IMG/VR virus record: IMGVR_UViG_3300043313_000424
Span: 1-23,720 of that record
Reading direction: 5' to 3' (one strand)
DNA length: 23,720 bases
Source: a virus
Shown here: positions 7,237 to 14,582 of the stretch, piece by piece
Position numbering within the stretch: the stretch's first letter is position 1
Layout of the letters: each line of letters opens with the position of its first letter
Notes under the pieces: model-generated
Seen by the model: only the letters and a program-made list of their open reading frames with translations
The model's database searches: none
Told to the model about the DNA's origin: nothing
Program-made: the position numbers and the translations under genes

Positions 7237-7644
7237 TCAGCCCCCCACCCGCCAGCACATCAGTGCGGCCTCGAAGGGCAACGCCACGAGCCCGCCGTCT
7301 GCTGATGCAGCGATCCAAGTCGTGCCGTTGCAGACGGCGAGCGCCGGCCCCTGCTCGGTGTGCACGAGGCCCACGTCGGCGACTCGAGCCATGGTCGGAC
7401 GCTGGCGCGCGCCGAATCGCGCGTCGGCCATTTCGATAAGCCCGCCCTCCTTGTCGATGATCGCGTCGGCCTGCTCCTTGTCGCTGTAGATGCGCAGGTC
7501 GTGCATCGGGTCGAACGCCGTGACGGCGGCGGCGCAGTCGCACGCGAAGGTCGCGCAATCGTGCTTGCCCCACTCGAAGGGCATCGTGCGGTGGCGCTGC
7601 AGCTCAGCCGCGAAAGCGGCCTGCCAGTTGGCTAGTCGGATCAT
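7237..7644 (-). CDS. DUF6950 / NlpC-P60-like tail tip protein
   Basis: A 135-aa protein with the motif FEWGKHDCATFACDCAAA (residues 23-40), which resembles DUF6950 phage proteins and the Cys-containing start of NlpC/P60 peptidases, with Cys30 as the candidate nucleophile. In lambda-like phages the equivalent position, just before the gpJ gene, is filled by the gpK-type NlpC/P60 peptidase at the tail tip, which may trim cell wall during entry. A clear catalytic His is less obvious (His98 is a candidate), so activity is uncertain. ATG 7644 overlaps the preceding stop (ATGA). The longer upstream frame is not needed and overlaps the neighbour. Confidence 0.75.
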   Translation of the reverse strand: MIRLANWQAAFAAELQRHRTMPFEWGKHDCATFACDCAAAVTAFDPMHDLRIYSDKEQADAIIDKEGGLIEMADARFGARQRPTMARVADVGLVHTEQGPALAVCNGTTWIAASADGGLVALPFEAALMCWRVGG

Positions 7645-8201
7645 CGTTTGAAGAATGCGGCGCTCGGCCACACGTCCTGATGCGTTGCTTGACTCACGAT
7701 GAACTCCAGCGCGCGATCGCCCGAGAACAGGCGTTGCTGGTCGGCGTCGGTGTATTTCAGGCCTCGAGGGCGGCTGAAGGTGATCCCTCGGTGTTCTGCC
7801 GTGACCTTGATCGTCGCGGTGGCCGGGCCCTGATTGATCGGCATCTGGTCGAGCGTGCCGCGCCACAGCTCCATGACGTCCACGATCGCCTGCGTGTCCG
7901 GATTCATAAGGCAGAACCACATCGTGACGAGCTTGCCCTGAATCTGCTCTTGCAGCGCCAGCGACAGGTACTCGGTCGGCACGCCTGAAAGGGTGAAGGC
8001 CATGCCGATCACCTCGCCGCCCTGTTCCTTGATCGGGTCCACACCGGTCTGCCTGCCGCCGATGAAGGTGCCGCCGTTCCAGACGATCGAGTCGCGCGCG
8101 GTGGTCACGCGCACCGGCTGCGTGAGCTGCAGCTCCACCAGCAGCGCGATCGCGATGCGGTTCCCGAGCAGGGCCAGCCCCGGCGCGCTCATCGTCCTCA
8201 C
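7641..8201 (-). CDS. Minor tail protein (tip region), 186 aa
   Basis: I recognise this by context rather than by a named domain: it lies between a minor tail gene and the NlpC-like and gpJ-like genes, where lambda encodes gpL-type tip proteins. The sequence is beta-rich (VELQLTQPVRVTTARDSIVWNGGTFIGG near the start, then IGMAFTLSGVPTEYLSLALQ). The C-terminal WPSAAFFKR end resembles other phage tip proteins. The GTG at 8201 overlaps the upstream stop as GTGA; an internal ATG at 8192 with GAGGA just upstream is an alternative start that shortens it by three residues. No cysteine cluster like that of iron-sulfur gpL proteins is present; only one Cys (in WFCLMN) is visible. Confidence 0.7.
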   Translation of the reverse strand: MRTMSAPGLALLGNRIAIALLVELQLTQPVRVTTARDSIVWNGGTFIGGRQTGVDPIKEQGGEVIGMAFTLSGVPTEYLSLALQEQIQGKLVTMWFCLMNPDTQAIVDVMELWRGTLDQMPINQGPATATIKVTAEHRGITFSRPRGLKYTDADQQRLFSGDRALEFIVSQATHQDVWPSAAFFKR

Positions 8202-8785
8202 GTCGGCACCTCCTCGAGGTCGATCGCGAGGCCGAGCGATCGCCCGGGCTCAGCCGGCGCTGCGTTGCTCATGCTCGGCAGCAGCATCGTGCAGGTCGGC
8301 TGGAACCACGTCACAGGCGAGCCTGCAGCGAGCACGCTGCGCACACGATTCACAAGCGGCACCACGAGGATGCCGGCCGAGGGTGTGCAGTCAGAGAAGC
8401 ATTGGAAGAGCTGACCCGCTACGCCGACCATATCGCCGGACAGCAGGCCTCCGTTGGCGACGATCGAGAGCGTGAGGTCGCCGCGCGCAGCGGCGAGGCT
8501 CAGGGTCGGGGTGCCGCGCAGGGTGCCGCGAGGGATCAGCCGCCGCCAGTAGGGCACGCGCACGCGATCCGAGCCGCCTGCGAGGCGCGAGAAGAACGCC
8601 TCGGCCTGCCCCCCTTCGCTCAGCGTGAACTCGGGCAGCGTGACCGAGCAGGTCCAGAACTGGCCGGGGAATTCGACCGACTCGATCGAGCCCGCCATGG
8701 GCGAACGAAACTGCACGCCCGCCTTCGTGATCCCCCACGACACCGAGCGCGGGGTCAGCACTGAAGGCCAATCGAAGGTCGCCAT
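8198..8785 (-). CDS. Minor tail protein following the tape measure, 195 aa
   Basis: ATG 8785 overlaps the tape-measure stop as TAATG, and its stop overlaps the next gene. The product starts MATFDWPSVLTPRSVSWG, contains FPGQFWTCSVTLPEFTLSEGGQAEAFFSRL and ends in an acidic tail. The W-P-x-x-L-x-P-x-x-x-x-W opening and position directly after the tape measure fit a distal tail (Dit-like) or lambda gpM-type baseplate component that attaches to the tube end. I cannot assign a specific family from the sequence alone. Upstream in-frame extension would lie entirely within the tape-measure gene and was rejected. Confidence 0.75.
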   Translation of the reverse strand: MATFDWPSVLTPRSVSWGITKAGVQFRSPMAGSIESVEFPGQFWTCSVTLPEFTLSEGGQAEAFFSRLAGGSDRVRVPYWRRLIPRGTLRGTPTLSLAAARGDLTLSIVANGGLLSGDMVGVAGQLFQCFSDCTPSAGILVVPLVNRVRSVLAAGSPVTWFQPTCTMLLPSMSNAAPAEPGRSLGLAIDLEEVPT

Positions 8786-11121
8786 TAGCCGGCCCTCCGC
8801 TGCAGCTTCGCCATAACCTCGCCCGTAATCTGCTGCTTCAGCATCGGCACCAGCGCGGCCAGCTCGTTGCGAGTGACGCCTGAGGCGATGTGGATGTGCG
8901 TGTCGCCCATCGAGGGTCCGCTGCCCAGCGCGTTGTTCGGCGTGACCTTCCCCCACTGCGAGCCGGCCATCAGGTAGTCTTTTCCGCCGACGCTCAGCAG
9001 CTCGGGGCCGTGCTCGTTCACTCGATTGATGGACCCCGGCGCAGTGCTGCCGCCAGCAGCTCGAGCACCGACCCCCATCAGGGCGGGGAACAGCGAGCCG
9101 ACGAGGCCACCGAATCCCTTCCCTTGGCTGAAGCCGCCGAACAGGGCGTTCGACAACTCCGACTGCAGCGCCTGCACCACCATGTTTTCCAGCATGTGCT
9201 TCCACGAGTCGCCGATATCCTCGAAGTTGCCAGTTAGAACGTCGTGCAGCGTCTGCCCGAGCGTGTCATCGATCCTCGAGGCAGAGTCCGCAGCGAAGTC
9301 CTCCATGCGGCTCAGGCCCTCTTTGAAGGCATCCGGCACGCCGCCCGAAAGCTGCTCCGTCACCTTGTAGCTCAGGCGCTCGAACGCGTCGTCGCTCAGG
9401 CCTGCAGCGCCGAGCGTGCTGACTTGGCGCAGGCCCAGCTGGATCTTCTCTTGCGGGTCAGCCACGCCGGCGCGGCGCGCGAGGATGCGCTGCTGTTCCT
9501 CGGCGGTGATGTTCGCGTCTTTCATGCCCTGAATGAAAATCTGCAGCTCGGAATTCCACTTCGCGAACGCGCGGTCGGGGTCTTCGTTCTGCAGTGCGTA
9601 AAGCGACTCGCGCAGCTTTTCGGCGTAGTCGTCGGCCTCTTTCACCGCCTCGGCCCAACGCTTCGCCGAGTCAGCGTTCGAGTCGTATTTGTTCTTCAGC
9701 TTGTCCAGCCCCTCGGCCAGATTGATGATCGCGGCCCTCTGCTCGGCGGTCGCGTTCTTGAACTTGGGATCGCTGGCGAGCTTGCCGAGCGCCTTGTCGA
9801 GGTTCTGCGTGTGAGTCTCAGCGCTCAGCTCGGCCTGCGTCATCTCGGTGAGCTGCCGGATGTACTTCGACACCTCGTCCTCGCGCTCCTTGCCGCCCTT
9901 GCTGTCGCTCGGCAGCTTCGGCGCAGTCTTCTTGGGCTTGCCGCCGATGCCGATGCGCGCGAGCTGATCGTCCAGCTCGTTGCCGCTGGTGTAGTCGCGA
10001 CCGTTGCCTGAACGCAGCAGGCTGTTCAGCATCTGCTGGCGCTGCACGAGCGCCTTGCGCTCAGCCGCTGCGGCCTCGTTCACTGCAGCGAGCGCGCCGC
10101 CGTTCGCCCACTTCTTGTACGCCTCGCGGAAGCCGTAGGTCGGATCGCTCAGCTTGTCGAGCGTCGATCGGCCCTGCATCGCCGCCTCGGCGTCCTTCGT
10201 GAAGTTGCCGAGCGCACCTGCGCGCGCCATGATCGCGCCGATTTCGGAGCCGATGATGCGAAAGGCCGTGACCACGGCAGTCGCGCCAACGACAAGCTCG
10301 TTGAAGACCGACGTGATCCCGCTGATCACAGGCGAGAGCCGATCGCCGCCTTCTCGAGCTGCAATGAACTGGCCGACGATCGCCTCGAGCGACGGCAGCA
10401 GGCTGTTCGCGAGCTGCGTGCCCACCGCGCTCTGCAGCAGGTGCAGCTTCCCCGTCGCGTCGCGGTAGCGGTCGGCTGCTGCAGCGCTCTCGTCGGTAAT
10501 CCCGGAGTACTTTTTCCAATACTCGGTGTTCTCGCGCAGCGAGTCGCCGCCCTCGCTCAACAGGGGCAGGATCGATTGGTAGCTCTTGCCGAAGATGGCC
10601 ATGCCGACCGCGGCTTTCTCCGGCCCCTCGGACCACTCGCCGAACTTGTCGGCCAGCTCCGCGAACACGACGTCGGCCTTGCGCGCATTGCCTGCTGCAT
10701 CGAGCGCATCCACGCCGATCTTTTTGAACAGGCCCAAGCTTTCCTTATCGCCGCTCGCCGCCTTGCCGAGCTGCAGGTTCAGCTTCCCGAGCGCGGCGGT
10801 CGCCTCGCCCACGTCCGCGCCTGCCTGACCTGCAGCGAAGCCGATCGAGCCGATCGACTCGACGGACACCTGCGCCTTTTTCGCCAAGTCGTTCAGGTTG
10901 TCCTGTGCGTCGATCGCCCCGTTGATCAGGCCCTCGAAGTAGCGCACCGAGAAGTAGCCGCCGAGCGCGCCGCCGATGTTCTTCAGCGTGCCCTGCACCC
11001 GCAGGAACGACTTTTCGATATCGGCGGCACGCTTGTCGGCCATGCGCGCGGCCTTGTCCAGACCGGCCTCGAGCTTCGCCAGCCGGGCCTCGATGTCAAT
11101 GGAAAGGGTTGCGAGTGCCAC
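8785..11121 (-). CDS. Tail tape measure protein, 778 aa
   Basis: This protein sets tail length and is ejected ahead of the DNA. It begins LSIDIEARLAKLEAGLDKAARMADKRAADIEKSF, a helical start typical of lambda-type tape measures, and remains largely alpha-helical with charged heptad-like stretches. A Gly/Ala-rich hydrophobic zone lies near residues 250-300. The C-terminal part (about 610-720, with TLGQTLHDVLTGNFEDIGDSWKHML) resembles the lambda tape-measure C-terminal domain, followed by the NEHGPELLSVGGKDYL motif common in such proteins. GTG 11121 follows the chaperone GT-type stop by three bases. Its place directly after the frameshifted chaperone pair is the canonical one. Confidence 0.93.
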   Translation of the reverse strand: MALATLSIDIEARLAKLEAGLDKAARMADKRAADIEKSFLRVQGTLKNIGGALGGYFSVRYFEGLINGAIDAQDNLNDLAKKAQVSVESIGSIGFAAGQAGADVGEATAALGKLNLQLGKAASGDKESLGLFKKIGVDALDAAGNARKADVVFAELADKFGEWSEGPEKAAVGMAIFGKSYQSILPLLSEGGDSLRENTEYWKKYSGITDESAAAADRYRDATGKLHLLQSAVGTQLANSLLPSLEAIVGQFIAAREGGDRLSPVISGITSVFNELVVGATAVVTAFRIIGSEIGAIMARAGALGNFTKDAEAAMQGRSTLDKLSDPTYGFREAYKKWANGGALAAVNEAAAAERKALVQRQQMLNSLLRSGNGRDYTSGNELDDQLARIGIGGKPKKTAPKLPSDSKGGKEREDEVSKYIRQLTEMTQAELSAETHTQNLDKALGKLASDPKFKNATAEQRAAIINLAEGLDKLKNKYDSNADSAKRWAEAVKEADDYAEKLRESLYALQNEDPDRAFAKWNSELQIFIQGMKDANITAEEQQRILARRAGVADPQEKIQLGLRQVSTLGAAGLSDDAFERLSYKVTEQLSGGVPDAFKEGLSRMEDFAADSASRIDDTLGQTLHDVLTGNFEDIGDSWKHMLENMVVQALQSELSNALFGGFSQGKGFGGLVGSLFPALMGVGARAAGGSTAPGSINRVNEHGPELLSVGGKDYLMAGSQWGKVTPNNALGSGPSMGDTHIHIASGVTRNELAALVPMLKQQITGEVMAKLQRRAG

Positions 11122-11124
11122 GGT

Positions 11125-11753
11125 TCAGTCCTCGTCGTCGCGCGGTTCGCGCTTCGGGTTATGCGACTTGATCAGCAGCAGCCGCACGATAGTTTCCTCG
11201 GCGTCGGGCACGCGGTTGAACTCGAGCGCGAGCGGCAGCGCGTCCCACCGCACGCCGCCCATGCCGTCCGCAATGAAATTCCACACCCTGATGGCCTCGA
11301 GCGTGCTTGCATTCGGCTCGGGCGGGGCTTCGCCTTCCCAGACTACGCCGGCTCGGTAGTCGAGGAAGGCGAGGAGTTTTTTGCGTCGCCGTCGCGCTGC
11401 TTGTTGTACCGTGCCCATAGCTCGATCGCGTGCATGGCGATTTTCATCACGAGCTCGGGCTGATCGCCGGCCCACTCGGCGAACACGTCGGCGTCGAAGT
11501 CCTGCAGCGCATCGCTTCCGATGCTCGAGCCCAACAGGTCGGCCTCGGTGAAGCCGCGCCAATCCACCACGAGGTCGCGCAGGCGCTGATTGACCAGCGC
11601 CAGCTTCACCTTCCCGTCGCTGTCGTGGAAGCCGAGGCCTTCGACCAGATGCGGCCTGCGCACGTAGACCGCGCGACGGCGGGGCTCGTCGTCCAGCTCG
11701 AGCCATTCCCGCGAGGCGGCGCGCTGCCGCCTCAGCATGTCCTCGGGCCGCAT
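11125..11753 (-). CDS. Tail assembly chaperone, -1 frameshift product (gpGT-like, 209 aa)
   Basis: Ribosomes slipping back one base at A AAA AAC (11382-11376) read 126 residues of the G-type protein and then enter an open frame of 83 further residues ending at TGA 11127-11125. The extension begins LLAFLDYRAGVVWEGEAPPEP and ends in an acidic-basic tail (KREPRDDED). The extension has no convincing start and ribosome-binding site of its own, while its frame is open through the slip site, which is the standard gpG/gpGT organisation. In lambda the T domain binds tube subunits while the G domain binds the tape measure. The frame arithmetic was checked codon by codon. Confidence 0.87.
11330..11372 (-). 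promoter_or_regulatory. Frameshift-stimulating stem-loop
   Basis: Starting three bases after the slippery heptamer, the minus strand can fold into a long hairpin. The outer arm is TCGCCTTCC (11372-11364), pairing perfectly with GGAAGGCGA (11338-11330). After a two-base internal loop (one G-U wobble, one mismatch), GACTAC (11361-11356) pairs with GTAGTC (11346-11341) around a nine-base loop. Fifteen perfect pairs placed immediately after a slip site fit a stimulator of frameshifting. The short three-base spacer suggests that the first pairs are open in the stalled ribosome. Confidence 0.85.
11343..11753 (-). CDS. Tail assembly chaperone, unshifted product (gpG-like)
   Basis: The 136-aa product lies between tail tube and tape measure, the conserved slot of gpG. 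It starts at ATG 11753, overlapping the tube stop as TGATG. The sequence is acidic and helical (RPEDMLRRQRAASREWLEL, then a VVDWRGF segment typical of TAC proteins), with KIAMHAIELWARYNK before the frameshift site. Without frameshifting, translation continues through a short Ser/Thr-rich tail to TAG at 11343-11345. The known role of the family is to bind the tape measure and recruit tube subunits; it is normally absent from the mature virion. A longer in-frame start exists but would overlap the tube gene. Confidence 0.87.
   Translation of the reverse strand: MRPEDMLRRQRAASREWLELDDEPRRRAVYVRRPHLVEGLGFHDSDGKVKLALVNQRLRDLVVDWRGFTEADLLGSSIGSDALQDFDADVFAEWAGDQPELVMKIAMHAIELWARYNKQRDGDAKNSSPSSTTEPA
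11376..11382 (-). promoter_or_regulatory. Programmed -1 ribosomal frameshift slippery heptamer
   Basis: The minus strand reads A AAA AAC here, a canonical X XXY YYZ slippery site. The zero frame reads GCA AAA AAC (Ala124-Lys-Asn); slipping back gives AAA AAA and then CTC CTC GCC in the extension frame. It lies where tail chaperone genes conventionally shift, near the end of the G-type frame. Confidence 0.92.
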
Positions 11754-12397
11754 CAGGCCGGCAGGCGAAGGATGTAGCCGCGCACGTTGAACGAGAGCGT
11801 GCCGCTGCCGACAGCGCCTACGTCCACCGACTCGGAAGGCACCGAGGGCGTGCCGTAGCCGACTCGCACTGCGCCATCGATCAGGTGCGTTACCCGAATC
11901 GCCAGCTTCGCTGACTTGCGCGCGCTCTGCTCGCACAGGATCATCGCCGGACTCGGCGTGGTCTGCGGGATCACGTCGAACGAGAAGTCTTCAGCAGCGA
12001 GCAGGCCCGCGTCGGTCTGCCGCGTGCGATGGATCAGCGCCGTAATGTCGAGCGCCTCGGCCTCGCCGCCGCCCGTCGCGTAGGTGCGCGCTTCCGCGAC
12101 CGTGAGCCAAGTGAGCACCGGATAGAACGAGCCGCTGACCCACACGCCCATCTGCGTCGTGTCGATCCCCTGCAGCGTGAAGTTGCCGGTCGTCGGCGCA
12201 TCGATGCGGATGGCCTGTTCTTCCAGCTCCTCCATGCCGACTACGTTCTTCATGTAGCCGACCACGCCGTCGAGCTGGCCGTGAGCGGCTGCTGCAGCGA
12301 CGCCCGGGTTGGCGAGAGTCACGCCCGTGACCGGGATCGCGGCTCCGTAGGTTGCGCCGATTTCGACGCGTACGTTGCGTCCCTTGATAGCTGGCAT
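11753..12397 (-). CDS. Major tail tube protein, 214 aa
   Basis: Tube subunits stack as hexameric rings around the tape measure. Position (after the DUF3168 terminator gene and before the chaperone pair) and size point to the major tail protein. The sequence is beta-rich, with IKGRNVRVEIGATYG at 4-18, PVLTWLTVAEA at 93-103 and VDVGAVG at 191-197. ATG 12397 has a strong AAAGGGG ribosome-binding site, consistent with high expression, and is one of the few genes here preceded by a real intergenic gap. A second copy of this fold is encoded at 19306-20049 and aligns nearly without gaps. The stop overlaps the chaperone ATG. Confidence 0.87.
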   Translation of the reverse strand: MPAIKGRNVRVEIGATYGAAIPVTGVTLANPGVAAAAAHGQLDGVVGYMKNVVGMEELEEQAIRIDAPTTGNFTLQGIDTTQMGVWVSGSFYPVLTWLTVAEARTYATGGGEAEALDITALIHRTRQTDAGLLAAEDFSFDVIPQTTPSPAMILCEQSARKSAKLAIRVTHLIDGAVRVGYGTPSVPSESVDVGAVGSGTLSFNVRGYILRLPA

Positions 12398-12459
12398 GTG
12401 GAACCCCTTTCAGGTCACGGTTGGAAAGTAACGCGGTGCAGTATTCCACCGCTCGAGAG
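12398..12459 (-). promoter_or_regulatory. Intergenic leader of the tail tube gene with small hairpin and strong RBS
   Basis: This 62-base gap contains an inverted repeat GCGGTG/CACCGC with an eight-base loop (12433-12452), followed on the minus strand by a short T-containing stretch (GTTACTTT). A strong AAAGGGG lies about seven bases before the tube ATG. The hairpin could be a weak attenuator or a 5' stabiliser of the tube message. I see no convincing -35/-10 pair. Confidence 0.45.
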
Positions 12460-12822
12460 TTATGCCCACCACGCGACCGTCATCACGACCGCATCTAGGC
12501 CGAGGTCGCCGTCGCCACCGGTGGCCCTCGAGGTCACTGCGGCCTGCCGCGTGATCGGTGCGAGAGCGACCGCGCCGGCGACTGCATCAGCGATCGCGTT
12601 GGCGCGCACCGCTGTCGCGGCCCAGCTCTCGACGGAGAACGACACCTCGTCCTCGAGCACTTCGCCGCCGAGCCCCTTCAGGGGATCGTGGGTGGCCGAG
12701 AACACCACGTAGTCGCCCGCCATGCCCTCGTCCACAAGGTTCTGCACGATGCGGCCCTGCACGAGCGCGGTGAGCGGCGCATAGGCGGCGAGGAGGGCGC
12801 GGAATTCGGCTTCGGGGGTCAT
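12460..12822 (-). CDS. Tail terminator / tail completion protein (DUF3168 family)
   Basis: A 120-aa protein beginning MTPEAEFRALLAAYAPLTALV, with the DUF3168 pattern: an N-terminal helix, then a V-x-G-R-I-V-Q segment, a DYVVFS strand, a DEVSFSVESWA strand near the middle, and a C-terminal beta strand ending in VVMTVAWWA. DUF3168 proteins cap the tail tube and join it to the head, like lambda gpU or SPP1 gp17. ATG 12822 overlaps the upstream stop (ATGA). Gene order (gp10-like, terminator, tube) agrees fully with HK97-type phages. Confidence 0.88.
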   Translation of the reverse strand: MTPEAEFRALLAAYAPLTALVQGRIVQNLVDEGMAGDYVVFSATHDPLKGLGGEVLEDEVSFSVESWAATAVRANAIADAVAGAVALAPITRQAAVTSRATGGDGDLGLDAVVMTVAWWA

Positions 12823-13310
12823 GGAGTCTCGCCCTTGTTGTTCAGCTTCGCGATGGCCGGTTCCAGCGCCGCCTCGAACTCAGACAGCGCCTCGTTCAGC
12901 CTGCGCGCGCCTGTCTCGAGAAAGTGAACGCCCTTGACTGTCTTGCCGCTGCGGCTCTGGTGGTCGAAGTTGACGAAGCGCCAGTAGAACGGGTCCAGCG
13001 GGTTCTTCGCTGAGCGCTGCGCCTTCGGCAGCGGCTTCACGTTCAGGAACACGCCCACGTCGCCGCGCCGTCGCGCCTGCTTCGAGGCCCGCACGGCGAT
13101 CGCGCCGCGCAGCACGCCCGCCTTGCGATACGGCGCTTTCAGGCTCGAGGCGAGGCTGAGCGTCGGGGTGTTGCCCCGAATCTCGGTGCGCACCGGTTTC
13201 GCGGCAGCGCGCAGGGCCTTCAACAATGCACGCTTGCGCAGCTTGTCGGGGATCGCCTTCAGCGCTTCGCGGTAGTCGCGCGTATCGACCGTGGCGTGAA
13301 TGCCGTCCAT
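12819..13310 (-). CDS. HK97 gp10-like tail/connector protein, 163 aa
   Basis: It starts at ATG 13310, overlapping the previous stop as TGATG. The product opens MDGIHATVDTRDYREALKAIPDKLRKRALLKALRAAAKPV, the typical helical start of the HK97-gp10_like family. The middle has the strand pattern of this family (KNPLDPFYWRFVNFDHQ, then FLETGARR), and it ends with a helix, LSEFEAALEPAIAKLN. Proteins of this family lie between the head-closure and terminator genes and take part in head-tail joining or tail completion. A longer start upstream would overlap the neighbouring gene and was not used. Confidence 0.87.
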   Translation of the reverse strand: MDGIHATVDTRDYREALKAIPDKLRKRALLKALRAAAKPVRTEIRGNTPTLSLASSLKAPYRKAGVLRGAIAVRASKQARRRGDVGVFLNVKPLPKAQRSAKNPLDPFYWRFVNFDHQSRSGKTVKGVHFLETGARRLNEALSEFEAALEPAIAKLNNKGETP

Positions 13311-13651
13311 CACGCAGGCCTCGCGCCAGTGATCAGCTCGAGCGTGTGGTTGGCGCCGTCCACGTTGACGGGCACGCCGGTCAGCTCGTACACCTTGCCC
13401 TTCCAGCGCACCGCGCCCGAGCTTTCGATCCCCGGCCTGTAGCTGATGCCGAAGACGATCGAGTCGAGGCCGAGCACTGCACCGTTGCGCTGCAGCTCGC
13501 GCGCCGTCGCCGGCCTCACTCGAGCCCACACCGTCGCGATATCGGTCCAGCCCTTGACGGTCTGCCCCGCCTCGTCCTGACCCTTGCCGGCCTTCAGCAG
13601 TTGGATCGGCTGATCGCGCTCCCCTGCGTCGATAGCTGCGGTGCGTGCCAT
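13310..13651 (-). CDS. Head closure / head-tail joining protein (Phage_H_T_join type), 113 aa
   Basis: ATG 13651 overlaps the connector stop as TGATG. The sequence starts with AGERDQPIQLLKAGKGQDEAGQTVKGWTDIATVWARVRPATARELQRN, which matches head-tail joining proteins of the SPP1 gp16 / HK97 type (I-x-L, then G-W-x-x-x-x-x-x-W-A-x-V). It ends with a strand, ANHTLELITG. Such proteins close the connector channel after packaging. Its length is typical and its position between connector and gp10-like gene is canonical. Confidence 0.87.
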   Translation of the reverse strand: MARTAAIDAGERDQPIQLLKAGKGQDEAGQTVKGWTDIATVWARVRPATARELQRNGAVLGLDSIVFGISYRPGIESSGAVRWKGKVYELTGVPVNVDGANHTLELITGARPA

Positions 13652-14217
13652 CAGTAGAACGTCCGCAGCGGATCCAGCAGGCGAGCGAGGAAAGGCGACT
13701 CGGCGATGCGCAGCTCGGAAGCCGCCTGCGGGTGCGTGTTCCAGTAGGCGCACATGGCCCCGATGTACAGCAGGGCCGTCGCGGGCACGTCCGCAGCTGT
13801 ACTGCCCCACCCTGCCACGAAGTCAACGCGCACACGAGAACCTGACCATGCGGGCAGGCTCGGATACGCCGACGACAGCAGGCGCGCGACTCGAACCCCT
13901 GCCGGCGTGCGGATCGCCATCGGCCCGGCCAGCACCAGCGTCCAGCTCGAGCCGTTCCAGTAGCTCAGCTCGACGGACTGCACCGGGTGAACCTTGAACA
14001 GGTCCTCGTCCCCCGGCCAATCGAACAGCTCCGCGCGCCGGGTCTGCGTGATCAGGCACGAGCCCGTTTCGTGCTCGGCGCTCTCGCGCGCGGCCTTGAT
14101 CCAGATCGGCAACACGAGGTCGTTCATGGAGTGATCGATGCGCGCCATCGCCTTGGCCTGCTCGATCGACAGCGGCTCGATCGCGGGCTGAACCACCCGG
14201 TCGGTGTCGTAGATCAC
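13651..14217 (-). CDS. Head-tail connector protein (HK97 gp6 / phiE125 gp8-like), 188 aa
   Basis: GTG 14217 overlaps the stop of the exported Cys-rich gene (GTGA). The opening (IEPLSIEQAKAMARIDHSMNDLVLPIWIKAARESAEHETGSCL) is the family hallmark: a short P-x-S-x-x-x-A-K helix, then a D-x-x-x-x-D-x-x-L-x-x-x-I-x-x-A-R-E-x-x-E-x-x-T-G helix. A W-x-x-x-L-x-G-P-like strand region and VDFVAGWG-x-x-A-A-D-V-P-A (132-146) follow. The protein forms the ring below the portal. It is separated from the probable head-side genes by about 9 kb of fibre and accessory genes. Confidence 0.88.
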   Translation of the reverse strand: MIYDTDRVVQPAIEPLSIEQAKAMARIDHSMNDLVLPIWIKAARESAEHETGSCLITQTRRAELFDWPGDEDLFKVHPVQSVELSYWNGSSWTLVLAGPMAIRTPAGVRVARLLSSAYPSLPAWSGSRVRVDFVAGWGSTAADVPATALLYIGAMCAYWNTHPQAASELRIAESPFLARLLDPLRTFY

Positions 14218-14582
14218 TTGCGCGCCCCCGGGCCCGGAACGCAGACGGTCGGCTCTTGCCTGAACATCGTGCGGAAGGCTCGGCACTTGTCGCCGTCCCA
14301 GTTCGTGGTGCAGGCCGATTGCCCGCCCTCGCACATCATCCCGCCCTCGAGCCTGATCGCGTTGTACGCCGCTGCCGAGATAGGGCCGACTGAGGTGAAG
14401 ACCTTCGTACCCGGCTTCGCTGGCGGTCGGTTGTAGACCCTGCACTCCCCGCCTTCCATGACGCAGCGGCACTGCGAGTACATGTTGGTGATGCCCTCGC
14501 GGTGATCCTCTGCAGCACGCGCGCTGCGCACGCCGAACAGGACGAGCAGGCAGACCAGAATGAGAAAGCCGAAGAACTTCAT
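14214..14582 (-). CDS. Exported cysteine-rich small protein, 122 aa
   Basis: Residues 1-23 form a strong Sec signal peptide (MKFFGFLILVCLLVLFGVRSARA, with likely cleavage after ARA). The predicted mature part of about 99 residues holds seven cysteines (38, 40, 47, 84, 91, 100, 114) and looks like a disulfide-stabilised periplasmic or secreted protein. I recognise no family. ATG 14582 overlaps the G8 spike stop (ATGA) and its stop overlaps the connector GTG, so it is made with the structural genes. The lack of a lipobox near the cleavage site argues against a lipoprotein. Possible roles include inhibiting a periplasmic factor, superinfection exclusion, or supporting lysis. Confidence 0.75.
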   Translation of the reverse strand: MKFFGFLILVCLLVLFGVRSARAAEDHREGITNMYSQCRCVMEGGECRVYNRPPAKPGTKVFTSVGPISAAAYNAIRLEGGMMCEGGQSACTTNWDGDKCRAFRTMFRQEPTVCVPGPGARK

